Positions 1 through 6,579 of a DNA stretch of 11,594 nt are shown here, piece by piece. The notes below the pieces were generated by a model, which made no database searches, had not been told where the DNA came from, and saw only the letters and a program-made list of their open reading frames with translations. This stretch comes from CAZQGE01 sp964592815 (GTDB lineage Bacteria; Bacillota; Clostridia; Christensenellales; CAG-917): NCBI GenBank assembly GCA_964592815.1, contig CAZQGE010000041.1, positions 1-11,594 of the forward strand, in the 5' to 3' direction. Made by a program: the position numbers and the translations under genes. Every line of letters starts with the position of its first letter. The stretch's first letter is position 1.

Positions 1-358
1 TTTTTGTGAGTTCAACACGGTTGTCCGTTAAGGTTTTTATGTTGTCAGCAGTCATATCGTTAAGTGTTTTCAAGTTGTCTTCACGCATTTTGTCAAGTTT
101 GACGTCAACTGCTTGCATAAATGTATCAAACCGCTCCGTACTATTTTTGATTGCCTGAGTTTCGCTGTTAAGCGCACCCGTAAGCATTGCGTTTTCAACC
201 TTTACGATGCTTTCTATATCTTTTAGCAAAAGTTGATTATCCTTTTCGGAATTTTCAACTCCGCTTGTCTGCTGTTTTTTCAAAATAAATATAACCGCCC
301 CAAGCGATGCCAAGGATACTATTATGCAAATTGCAAGCAATACGTATAAAACTGTCAT
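1..358 (-). CDS. rmuC: RmuC family protein, N-terminal part (runs off the left edge)
   Basis: Only the first 119 codons are in the window. They read as a single N-terminal membrane helix (about residues 4-26, rich in V, L, I and A, followed by KKQQ) and then a long charged helical region with the pattern VDVKLDKMREDN and TLTDNRVELTK. This layout is characteristic of RmuC: a membrane anchor, a coiled coil, then a nuclease-like domain that would lie beyond the edge. RmuC proteins are linked to limiting DNA rearrangements at inverted repeats; their biochemical activity is poorly defined. The ATG (356-358) overlaps the cca stop codon as ATGA, with a GGGAG motif about 9 nt upstream inside cca, so translation is probably coupled. 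The catalytic domain cannot be seen, so another anchored coiled-coil protein remains possible. Confidence 0.72.
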   Translation of the reverse strand, partial: MTVLYVLLAICIIVSLASLGAVIFILKKQQTSGVENSEKDNQLLLKDIESIVKVENAMLTGALNSETQAIKNSTERFDTFMQAVDVKLDKMREDNLKTLNDMTADNIKTLTDNRVELTK

Positions 359-1707
359 AAATCGTTTCTCCCTAATTTTTTCTTGATGTAATTCAACGCC
401 TTTTCTCTGTTGTTAAGCAAGGGGTTTTCCACCGTATCCATCCACAACTCTTTCAAAATTTGCGACCTTATTTCTGGCGGTACTTGAAGATAGACAAGGT
501 CTGCTCCGTCAACTTTTAGTTCTTTCAAACTCATAGGAGTGCCGTCAGACAGCATTTCCTCATAAGTCAACCTAATAGTGTTAGGCGACGGCAAAACTCC
601 CTTTGACGCTAGGCTATCTGCGTCACGCAAATCTGCCAAATCTTTGGCATATTTTTGATTTTGAGCAATAAACCAACGCAACTTAGCTTTTGACATATTG
701 CCGTTCAAGTCGGTCATATGAAAACCAACTAGAAACGCAATTCTATTTTTTTCTTCTGTACTAAAGCTATATCTTTTGCATATCTGCTTAACTGCAACCA
801 CGCCTAAGTCTGCGTGATGATGCATATTTCCATATTGTTCAGTTGACAAAATCTTCCCTACGTCGTGCAATAATGCCGACCATCTTACGTTTGGTTTTGA
901 CATTCTGAATGCTTCCAAGGAATGATTGTACGCATCAAAGTTGTGATATTTTTTTGGTTGTTCCAACCCTTTCAATTTGTCAAGTTCGGGCAAAAGCATT
1001 TTAATAAGTCCCAACTCATCAAGCATTTTGATGCCACGATAATGCGCGTCTTTTAATTCCAACTCTGGATAAGCCGTATCCGCAACGAATATTTTTTTTA
1101 ACTCATCTGCAATGCGTTCTTTTGCGAGGTCGGCTACGCGCCACGCATTGAGTTTGGCTTGATTGAAAGTTGTTGCTTCAACGCTAAACCCTAACTGACA
1201 AGCAAAACGAACCATTCTAAGAATTCTCAATCCGTCTTCTCCAAAAACTTTGGCGGGACTATCAGTAGTGACAATAATTTTGCTAGCAATATCTTTAACG
1301 CCATTTGTAAAATCGACAATTTCACCGCTCTTTATATTCTGATAAATCGCATTGATGGTAAAATCACGCCTTTTGGCATCTTCCATCATACTTACGCCAA
1401 AATTTACGCTGTTTGGGCTGTGACTGCCGTCTTTTGGATAATTATCTGTCCTAAACGTGGTGTACTCAGCATATAAGTCTTCCGCTTTTATAACCAACGT
1501 TCCAAGTCGTAACGCTTTTTTGCAAACGGAAAACTCTGTTCCATCAAGCAATTCCTTTACCTTTTCAGGTAGCAGAGAGGAACATATATCTATATCTGAA
1601 CAAGCAATATTCATCAAATTGTTACGCACGTATCCGCCAACCGCAAAAAGCGGAGATTGCTCAGGAAACTGCTCTGCCAATTTAAGAAGTTTTGCTTTTT
1701 CAGTCAT
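355..1707 (-). CDS. cca: CCA tRNA nucleotidyltransferase, class II, with HD domain
   Basis: Adds or repairs the 3'-CCA end of tRNAs using CTP and ATP. The 450-residue length suits the long bacterial class II form. Visible motifs in order: VGGYVRN at 23-29 and the metal-binding SDIDI at 37-41 (the DxD pair is D38 and D40); the FRTDNY region at 85-90; RRDFTINA at 113-120; DFTNG at 132-136; the nucleotide-selecting EDGLRILRMVRF at 157-168; and KERIADEL at 196-203. A C-terminal HD domain has HD at 281-282 and an HHH cluster near 297. The first motif has Asn where many enzymes have Asp (GGxVRD). The start lies 3 nt after the hpt stop, with GGAGG inside the last hpt codons about 10 nt upstream. The stop overlaps the rmuC start. 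An A-adding-only or CC-adding-only enzyme cannot be excluded from motifs alone, but nothing here favours it. Confidence 0.95.
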   Translation of the reverse strand: MTEKAKLLKLAEQFPEQSPLFAVGGYVRNNLMNIACSDIDICSSLLPEKVKELLDGTEFSVCKKALRLGTLVIKAEDLYAEYTTFRTDNYPKDGSHSPNSVNFGVSMMEDAKRRDFTINAIYQNIKSGEIVDFTNGVKDIASKIIVTTDSPAKVFGEDGLRILRMVRFACQLGFSVEATTFNQAKLNAWRVADLAKERIADELKKIFVADTAYPELELKDAHYRGIKMLDELGLIKMLLPELDKLKGLEQPKKYHNFDAYNHSLEAFRMSKPNVRWSALLHDVGKILSTEQYGNMHHHADLGVVAVKQICKRYSFSTEEKNRIAFLVGFHMTDLNGNMSKAKLRWFIAQNQKYAKDLADLRDADSLASKGVLPSPNTIRLTYEEMLSDGTPMSLKELKVDGADLVYLQVPPEIRSQILKELWMDTVENPLLNNREKALNYIKKKLGRNDL

Positions 1708-1710
1708 TGC

Positions 1711-2256
1711 TTATTTGCCTCCGTACATTGAAGGTGAAAGCACACACACTTCGGGCAAATTTCTCATTTTTTGGTCAAAGTCTAAGCCGTAACCTACCAC
1801 GTATTCGTTTTCAATTTCAAAACCAATATAATCGGCAGTCAGATTGACTTTTCGTCTTGACGGCTTATCTAAAAGCGAACAAATTTTTACGCTTTCAGGG
1901 GAACGCGCTTGCAACAATTTTTTTAGATAAGAAAGAGTAACTCCCGTGTCCACAATATCTTCAACAATGATAATGTGTTTGCCTGTAACGGGAGCTGACA
2001 AATCTTTGACCAACTTGACTTCTCCCGACGTGTTTGTGCCTGCTCCGTAACTTGAAACCGCAATAAAATCAGCTTCAACGTCACCTTTTAGATTTCTAAA
2101 TAAATCTGAAAAAAACATAACCGCGCCACGAAGCGTGCAAACCAAAACATATTGCTTGCCTGCATAATCTTTGTTGATTTGTTGTGCAAGTTCTTGCACT
2201 CTTAACGCAATTTGTTCTTTTGTGATTAAAACTCTTTCAATTTCTTTTCCGTACAT
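1711..2256 (-). CDS. hpt: Hypoxanthine(-guanine) phosphoribosyltransferase
   Basis: Purine-salvage enzyme of the cytoplasm that converts hypoxanthine or guanine plus PRPP to IMP or GMP. At 181 residues it is the usual bacterial size. The PRPP-binding motif VEDIVDTGVT is at 98-107, preceded by the CTLRGAVMFFSDL loop near 40-52 and the flexible SSYGAGTNTSGEVK loop at 68-81 that closes over the active site. The C-terminal FEIENEYVVGYGLDFDQ segment is the base-recognition region typical of HPRT. The ATG at 2254-2256 has a CGGAG Shine-Dalgarno sequence 6 nt upstream. The gene lies 21 nt downstream of tilS and 3 nt upstream of cca. tilS-hpt adjacency is conserved across Bacillota, which supports both assignments and cotranscription. 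Confidence 0.96.
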   Translation of the reverse strand: MYGKEIERVLITKEQIALRVQELAQQINKDYAGKQYVLVCTLRGAVMFFSDLFRNLKGDVEADFIAVSSYGAGTNTSGEVKLVKDLSAPVTGKHIIIVEDIVDTGVTLSYLKKLLQARSPESVKICSLLDKPSRRKVNLTADYIGFEIENEYVVGYGLDFDQKMRNLPEVCVLSPSMYGGK

Positions 2257-2277
2257 AATCTGCTCCGATGTAAAATT

Positions 2278-3558
2278 TTATTTGAATTTATATATGTTTT
2301 TACTGTTTTTGTCTATCGCAACATTTCTTGATATTTCAACGCCAAATATCACCAAAATTTCTGAACCGACAGCCAAAACCCAAAGGTCATCTCTGTTCCT
2401 TTTTGGATATTTTATGTCTGTAAGAAAATCGCCAAGGCTTTTTGTTCCGCCGCCAAACTTCAAAATGTAATCGCCGTCTTGTCTGCGCCTAATTACCGCA
2501 TCATCTGAAATTTTGTCAACGTCCACGTATAGCAAGCCTTTTTCAAAGCATACGTTTTGCTCAACTTTTGTTGACGTAACTCCGATTTTTTCTAAACTGT
2601 CAAAATCAAAGGCGAACTGTTGCCTTTCTAATTTTTCCTTTTTTATATAAAATCCATAACCGTCAGCTTGCTTTGCGCAAATCAAACCGTGAGGCAAACT
2701 CAGTTCTGCTCCGTTATCAGAGCTTTTAAGTTGCTTTATAAGTTCAAAATGCCTTTCTTCAATATCCTGAGTAACTCCCAACTTTGCCGCCGCCTTCAAA
2801 ACTGCTCTTTTGAAAATGGCAGCTTGATTAACTTCCTCAAATTTTACAAGCCAAATGCCATCTTCATACGTTGGCTCTTTAACAAATTGATTGATAAAGT
2901 TTTCGGTTTCGTCCGCATTTCTCGCAAGTCGTAATATAGAGCTTACAAATCTAGGATATCTTTCCTTTATACTTGCAATTTCACACCTAATAAAGTTGCG
3001 GGTGTACGCTGTATCTGCGTTTGTTTCGTCTTCTACGTATTCAAGCCCGTTTTCAAAAACGTATGAGTTTATATCCTCTCTTGAAAACTGCAACAGCGGT
3101 CTAAAATACACGCCGTTGAGCGTTTGCATTCCACGTATGCCTTGAATGCCAGTCCCACGAAATATTCGCATAAGCACAGTTTCTGCTTGGTCGTCTGCAT
3201 GATGCCCTAAAACTACATAATCGCATTTCCCTTCTTTGACCAAACTATCAAATATTTCATACCTAAGAAGTCTTGCCGCCTGCTCTAAGCTCAATTTGTT
3301 TTCTTGTGCAAATTTCGGTGCGTCAACACTAAACGTTAAACACTCAACACCTAGTTTTTTGCAAAGCGTTTTACAAAACTCGCTGTCCTCTATAGATTTT
3401 TCGCCCCTAATTCCGTGCTCAACATTTACGGCAAAAAATTTAGAATCCGCTTTCTTAAACAAATGCAAAAGCGCGACGGAGTCACGCCCGCCACTTAAAG
3501 CAACTGCAAAAACTTTGTTTTCAAGCCCCATCAAAGACAGTTTCAATCTTTTTTCCAT
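2278..3558 (-). CDS. tilS: tRNA(Ile)-lysidine synthase
   Basis: ATP-dependent enzyme that attaches lysine to C34 of the CAU-anticodon tRNA-Ile, changing its decoding from AUG to AUA. It is normally essential. The N-terminal PP-loop domain shows SGGRDS at 22-27, then VEHGIRG and GHHADDQAETVLMRIFRGTG, all hallmarks of TilS. The C-terminal domain begins around the RRRQDGDYI segment and continues with KSLGDFLTD; it helps bind the tRNA acceptor stem. The 426-residue length is typical. The ATG at 3556-3558 has no recognisable Shine-Dalgarno sequence. A promoter-like sequence ends about 10 nt upstream, so the message may be almost leaderless (see the promoter entry). No in-frame ATG with a better ribosome site lies nearby, and the N-terminus fits the family, so I keep this start. 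Confidence 0.95.
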   Translation of the reverse strand: MEKRLKLSLMGLENKVFAVALSGGRDSVALLHLFKKADSKFFAVNVEHGIRGEKSIEDSEFCKTLCKKLGVECLTFSVDAPKFAQENKLSLEQAARLLRYEIFDSLVKEGKCDYVVLGHHADDQAETVLMRIFRGTGIQGIRGMQTLNGVYFRPLLQFSREDINSYVFENGLEYVEDETNADTAYTRNFIRCEIASIKERYPRFVSSILRLARNADETENFINQFVKEPTYEDGIWLVKFEEVNQAAIFKRAVLKAAAKLGVTQDIEERHFELIKQLKSSDNGAELSLPHGLICAKQADGYGFYIKKEKLERQQFAFDFDSLEKIGVTSTKVEQNVCFEKGLLYVDVDKISDDAVIRRRQDGDYILKFGGGTKSLGDFLTDIKYPKRNRDDLWVLAVGSEILVIFGVEISRNVAIDKNSKNIYKFK

Positions 3559-3567
3559 AGTTTAATT

Positions 3568-3596
3568 ATTATATTATATATTGACAAAAAACACAA
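3568..3596 (-). promoter_or_regulatory. Predicted sigma-A promoter of tilS
   Basis: On the minus strand, TTGTGT (3596-3591) is followed after 17 nt by TATAAT (3573-3568). The spacing is ideal and the -10 hexamer is perfect; the -35 matches only at TTG. Initiation would fall at about 3559-3561, 1-3 nt before the tilS ATG. An alternative TATAAT five bases upstream has poor spacing. The sequence shows the hexamers; that they are used is inference. Confidence 0.5.
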
Positions 3597-3605
3597 GGTT
3601 GACAG

Positions 3606-3627
3606 AAAAATATCGATTTGGATATTT
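3606..3627 (-). terminator. Weak hairpin after spoIIE
   Basis: Six nucleotides past the spoIIE stop, the minus strand reads AAATATC, a 6-nt loop, then GATATTT and further T residues. The 7-bp stem has only one G-C pair, so termination would be weak. Partial read-through from spoIIE into tilS is plausible. Confidence 0.25.
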
Positions 3628-3632
3628 CAATT

Positions 3633-5930
3633 TTATTGCGCCACCAACCTCAATGCCATAACCGTACAGTCGTCTGTCGCACCCTTATCTAAGGCTCGCA
3701 CCAATAATTCGTCGGCAAGAAGTTGCGGATTTACTGTCGAAAGTTCTTCTATGGTATCAATTACTCCTTTAGTATCCAAAGCGTCCTCAACACCGTCAGA
3801 CATCATAACAAGCATATCTCCGTCATATAACTGCACTTTGCTTGTTTCCAAAGATATTTTATCAACTGCCCCAATAGGCAATGCGGACGACGAAAGCGTT
3901 TCTATGCAGTCGCGCCTTATAACAAAACTGTCCGCTGCCCCAAGTTTTAATACATCCGTGCTTCCAGACATTGTGTCTATAACGGATATATCCAAAGATG
4001 AAAAACCATCTTCACAATTAAGTTTCAAAAGTTTGTTTGTCAGCGACATAATCAATGCGTCATCAAAACCCGCCCTATAAAAGCTCTCAACCGTGCTTAT
4101 GGTATCTTTGCTAAGTTTAGAGGCAAGCTCACCACTCCCCATACCATCGGATATGGCAAACATTCGCCTTTGTCTTGACGGACATAAAATACTTTTGCTA
4201 TCACCCGATACGTTTGCTCCGCCCCTAATTTTTTCAGATACACCGTATGCAATCTCGAAGTGCGGTGCGCCCTTCAGATATAAAACTTTTTTATCCTTTC
4301 TTGTCACCGTTTTGACTACTTCCATTTTAAGTCTTGCATAACCAGATATTAGCCTAGGGATAATCAATTTTTCGGCGTCCGCTTCCCTAACCGTAACAAT
4401 TACCTCAACATCAGAACCTGAACCCGTAACAAAAATGTCATCTGCAACTATGTTATGTTTCAAAAACTCCTGCTTAATATAATCGGAATTGTCGTCGCCA
4501 AGCGAAATATGTTCACCACACTCCCTAGCAAGTGAGTCTAAAATTAACGCCATACCCGCAAATTGTTCTGACATCATCTGCTTGCCAATTTCAATGCCTT
4601 GCGCTTGCTCAACTCTCTTTCTATAATTCTCACCAGCCGTGTTTATAACCGAAAGCAGATTATGCGTTTTGATACACCTACCACTCACAAAAGTTGGAGT
4701 ATCCAAAATTGTCGCCTTACCTCGAGTAATTACCGCATCGGCAAGCGGTTGCAAAATATCTTCAGTCGAACCACCCAACTGCGCAAAACAACTTTCTCGA
4801 TTTGAACAACGTCCGCAATAATTTTTTGAAACCTCTTGCGCAAGTTTTTTACTGTCACAAAAAATACCTACTTGGTCATCGTTTTCAAACTTTTTACTCA
4901 TACCGTAAAACACGTCACTTACGGCGAACAGTCTTGACGCAGTCTCTTCGCGGTTTTTGTTGATTATAGAGGTTGCAGAATAATTTTCTTTTCCCGAGTA
5001 TTTTTCTGGCAACATTTTACGCAGTTTTTTTGGCAACGCGCAAAAGCCTAAACTTCCAACCGCCCACGTCACAATAGCTTGCCAACAAGCAGATGGAAAC
5101 AGCCCAAGAAATACACACATTGCAAGCGCGCCAACCGTCCCAAAAAAAGCCACAAATCTATTGACGGAATAAAGCAGTGCTACAACTCCGCCCAACAAGA
5201 GAATAACCCCAAAAAATGATAATTCTCTGTAAAAAACCGCAACTCCTAAACCTACGCTTATTGCAAAAATAAAGGTTTCCGCTTTACCTCCCGTCTCGGC
5301 AACAGCAAATAATCCAACTGCAAAAAACAAGAAAACAAACGGGAAGCCAAACGCCCAAGCACCGCACAAAGAATAACCACAAACTGCAATCATCAACAAT
5401 ATGCAAATTACTTCATCATACGCAAAACGGCACTTTATACCCCTAATTAAAACAGCATAACAACCGTTTTGGCAACAAACACTAAAAACTAACGTTATCA
5501 CAACCGAGATGATAACCTCATAAATTTTGCCGTCCAACGCATTTATAACGGAATATGGAATTGTTGAAATCAATGCGCATAATGCCAAAATAAACATAGG
5601 CATATTTTTTCTTATTTTGAAAAATATTGCGTATGCTACCGCATAAATTAGAAACGGGGTAACCGTATATAGCAACGTCCACAAACTTGGATTAAACGCG
5701 ACGTTAGCCACCATAAATATTGGGGCAATAATAAATATGTTTTCGCCACCATAAATAAGCCCTGTAAAGAACGCCAAACTCAATGCTCCGCCGAATTCTT
5801 TTACGGAGGACATCAAAAAAAGCAAAGCAGTTTCTAAGGTAAACTTAATTGCAAAAAACAAAATTTTTTTATGTTTATATGTCCCAATTGGTTTAATCAA
5901 ACCTTTAACTTTCAAATTCAAAGTACGCAT
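3633..5930 (-). CDS. spoIIE: Stage II sporulation protein E (membrane-bound PP2C phosphatase)
   Basis: Sporulation phosphatase that, in Bacillus, dephosphorylates SpoIIAA at the polar septum to release sigma-F in the forespore, and also interacts with FtsZ. The 765 residues fall into three parts. A short basic N-terminus is followed by about ten hydrophobic segments (roughly residues 27-300). A central regulatory region carries a CGRCSNRESC cysteine cluster typical of the family. The C-terminal PP2C domain has metal-binding aspartates in ISDGMGSGE (D595), SDGVEDAL (D712) and TDDCTVMAL (D753 or D754). The length is slightly under the Bacillus protein because the cytoplasmic N-terminus is shorter. 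No Shine-Dalgarno sequence precedes the ATG at 5928-5930, so either the leader is unusual or the start is further in; no internal ATG has a better site. Its position before tilS-hpt matches the Bacillota gene order. Confidence 0.96.
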   Translation of the reverse strand: MRTLNLKVKGLIKPIGTYKHKKILFFAIKFTLETALLFLMSSVKEFGGALSLAFFTGLIYGGENIFIIAPIFMVANVAFNPSLWTLLYTVTPFLIYAVAYAIFFKIRKNMPMFILALCALISTIPYSVINALDGKIYEVIISVVITLVFSVCCQNGCYAVLIRGIKCRFAYDEVICILLMIAVCGYSLCGAWAFGFPFVFLFFAVGLFAVAETGGKAETFIFAISVGLGVAVFYRELSFFGVILLLGGVVALLYSVNRFVAFFGTVGALAMCVFLGLFPSACWQAIVTWAVGSLGFCALPKKLRKMLPEKYSGKENYSATSIINKNREETASRLFAVSDVFYGMSKKFENDDQVGIFCDSKKLAQEVSKNYCGRCSNRESCFAQLGGSTEDILQPLADAVITRGKATILDTPTFVSGRCIKTHNLLSVINTAGENYRKRVEQAQGIEIGKQMMSEQFAGMALILDSLARECGEHISLGDDNSDYIKQEFLKHNIVADDIFVTGSGSDVEVIVTVREADAEKLIIPRLISGYARLKMEVVKTVTRKDKKVLYLKGAPHFEIAYGVSEKIRGGANVSGDSKSILCPSRQRRMFAISDGMGSGELASKLSKDTISTVESFYRAGFDDALIMSLTNKLLKLNCEDGFSSLDISVIDTMSGSTDVLKLGAADSFVIRRDCIETLSSSALPIGAVDKISLETSKVQLYDGDMLVMMSDGVEDALDTKGVIDTIEELSTVNPQLLADELLVRALDKGATDDCTVMALRLVAQ

Positions 5931-5936
5931 AATTGA

Positions 5937-5970
5937 ATTTTATTTCAACAAAGTTGCACAACTTTTCCAA
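5937..5970 (-). promoter_or_regulatory. Possible spoIIE promoter with long spacer
   Basis: On the minus strand TTGGAA (5970-5965) and TAAAAT (5942-5937) are 22 nt apart. Known Spo0A-activated sigma-A promoters such as spoIIG and spoIIE of Bacillus have similarly over-long spacers. TGTTGAA inside the spacer and TTTGACA upstream (5991-5985) each differ by one base from a Spo0A box (TGTCGAA or its complement). In AT-rich DNA such matches are weak evidence, and the start site would fall almost on the ATG. Confidence 0.3.
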
Positions 5971-6075
5971 TGGTAAGTTTATTCTGTCAAAATTTAGAAT
6001 AAATTGACTTATAACTTCCTAACAAGAAAAGAATAAGCCAAATTTACCATGCGTCAGCTAATTTAGGTTTATTCT
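5971..6075. repeat. Cluster of inverted TTATTCT/AGAATAA heptamers between spoIIE and tRNA-Arg
   Basis: TTATTCT occurs at 5979-5985 and 6069-6075, and its complement AGAATAA at 5996-6002 and 6030-6036. The first two form a perfect 8-bp inverted repeat (TTTATTCT, 10 nt, AGAATAAA). TGGTAA at 5971-5976 and TTACCA at 6044-6049 extend a larger imperfect inverted repeat. The arrangement looks like operator sites or an RNA fold. The function is unknown. Confidence 0.45.
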
Positions 6076-6083
6076 GAAATCAG

Positions 6084-6112
6084 TTGACAAATAAGAATGG
6101 TTTAACTATAAT
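6084..6112 (+). promoter_or_regulatory. Consensus sigma-A promoter of tRNA-Arg
   Basis: TTGACA (6084-6089) and TATAAT (6107-6112) are both exact consensus, with the optimal 17-nt spacer. Transcription should begin near 6119, about 11 nt before the mature tRNA 5' end. This fits a strongly expressed stable RNA. Confidence 0.88.
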
Positions 6113-6129
6113 TACTATGCTATAAATAT

Positions 6130-6206
6130 GGACGATTAGCTCAGCTGGATAGAGCGTTGCGCTACGGACGCAAAGGTCAGGGGTTCGAATCCCTTATCGT
6201 TCACCA
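6130..6206 (+). tRNA. tRNA-Arg, anticodon ACG
   Basis: A complete 77-nt cloverleaf with encoded CCA. The acceptor arm GGACGAT pairs with ATCGTTC (one G-U), followed by discriminator A and CCA at 6204-6206. The D arm is GCTC/GAGC, the anticodon stem TTGCG/CGCAA, and the 7-nt loop CTACGGA puts ACG at 6164-6166. The T arm is AGGGG/CCCTT with the TTCGAAT loop. A34 in ACG tRNA-Arg is normally deaminated to inosine by TadA, so the tRNA reads CGU, CGC and CGA. It is a single tRNA transcribed away from spoIIE, with its own promoter and terminator. Confidence 0.97.
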
Positions 6207-6224
6207 AACAGGCAATTTTGCCAT

Positions 6225-6261
6225 AAAAAGCCCTTTTTTAACACAAAAAAAGGGCTTTTTT
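6225..6261 (+). terminator. Rho-independent terminator of tRNA-Arg
   Basis: A perfect 15-bp inverted repeat: 6225-6239 (AAAAAGCCCTTTTTT) pairs with 6246-6260 around a 6-nt loop. A G-C core is flanked by A- and T-runs, giving a U-tract after the stem. The symmetry means it could also act on minus-strand transcripts. It lies 18 nt after the tRNA CCA. Confidence 0.9.
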
Positions 6262-6291
6262 GTGTGATTTTTGTTTGAATTTACATTAAAA

Positions 6292-6384
6292 TTATTTTTT
6301 TGCTTTGAAACAAGTGTCAAAATAAGTGTCAAAACATGAGTTCATTTTTGATGCTTGTTCACGCTCAAAATCAGTCTTAACGTC
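6292..6384 (-). pseudogene. Possible C-terminal remnant of a site-specific recombinase
   Basis: A 30-codon frame on the minus strand, opened by a stop at 6385-6387 and closed by TAA at 6292-6294, has no start codon near its beginning. It reads DVKTDFEREQASKMNSC and then FDTYFDTCFKAKK, a charged helix-like tail. The FDTYFDTCF part comes from a tandem 12-bp repeat (TTTTGACACTTA, TTTTGACACTTG). Its position about 85 nt beyond the tRNA 3' end, reading toward the tRNA, is where integrase 3' ends are often left after an element integrates at a tRNA gene. I did not recognise a catalytic motif. The identification is inference and could be wrong; the frame could be chance. Confidence 0.22.
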
Positions 6385-6579
6385 CTAATTTATACATACA
6401 CCTAAATTTTTTTGTTTTCAAAAGATTGTAAAAATATGAGTCTAATTTAGTCCTTTACAATTAAATATATTTTAACTAATTTTCTGTTTTATATTGTTAA
6501 ATTTAGCTTTCAGATTTTAGCAGTAAAATCATACTTATTTATCCATAGATTTTTATGTAGCGATGTTATTGAATAAAAT
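6385..6579. other. AT-rich intergenic stretch, no gene seen
   Basis: With the tRNA terminator and the putative recombinase tail, this completes a 373-nt gene-free stretch between tRNA-Arg and the transporter gene. It holds an 8-bp inverted repeat (ATTGTAAA at 6425-6432, TTTACAAT at 6454-6461) and a 10-bp inverted repeat (6544-6553 with 6575-6584) that overlaps the transporter stop codon. The latter is not followed by a T-run on the minus strand. I see no promoter or coding signal of note. Confidence 0.6.

Noticed and set aside
1457..1792. Plus-strand open frame of 111 codons opposite cca and hpt
   Set aside because: It lies antisense to two confidently identified genes, has no family resemblance and crosses their junction. 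It is a shadow frame, as are the other plus-strand frames over tilS, spoIIE, the transporter genes and the antiporter.
6130..6206. An attachment-site duplicate of the tRNA 3' end within the window
   Set aside because: I looked for a second copy of the T-arm to CCA sequence across 6264-11594 and did not see one. Any second copy would be outside the window.
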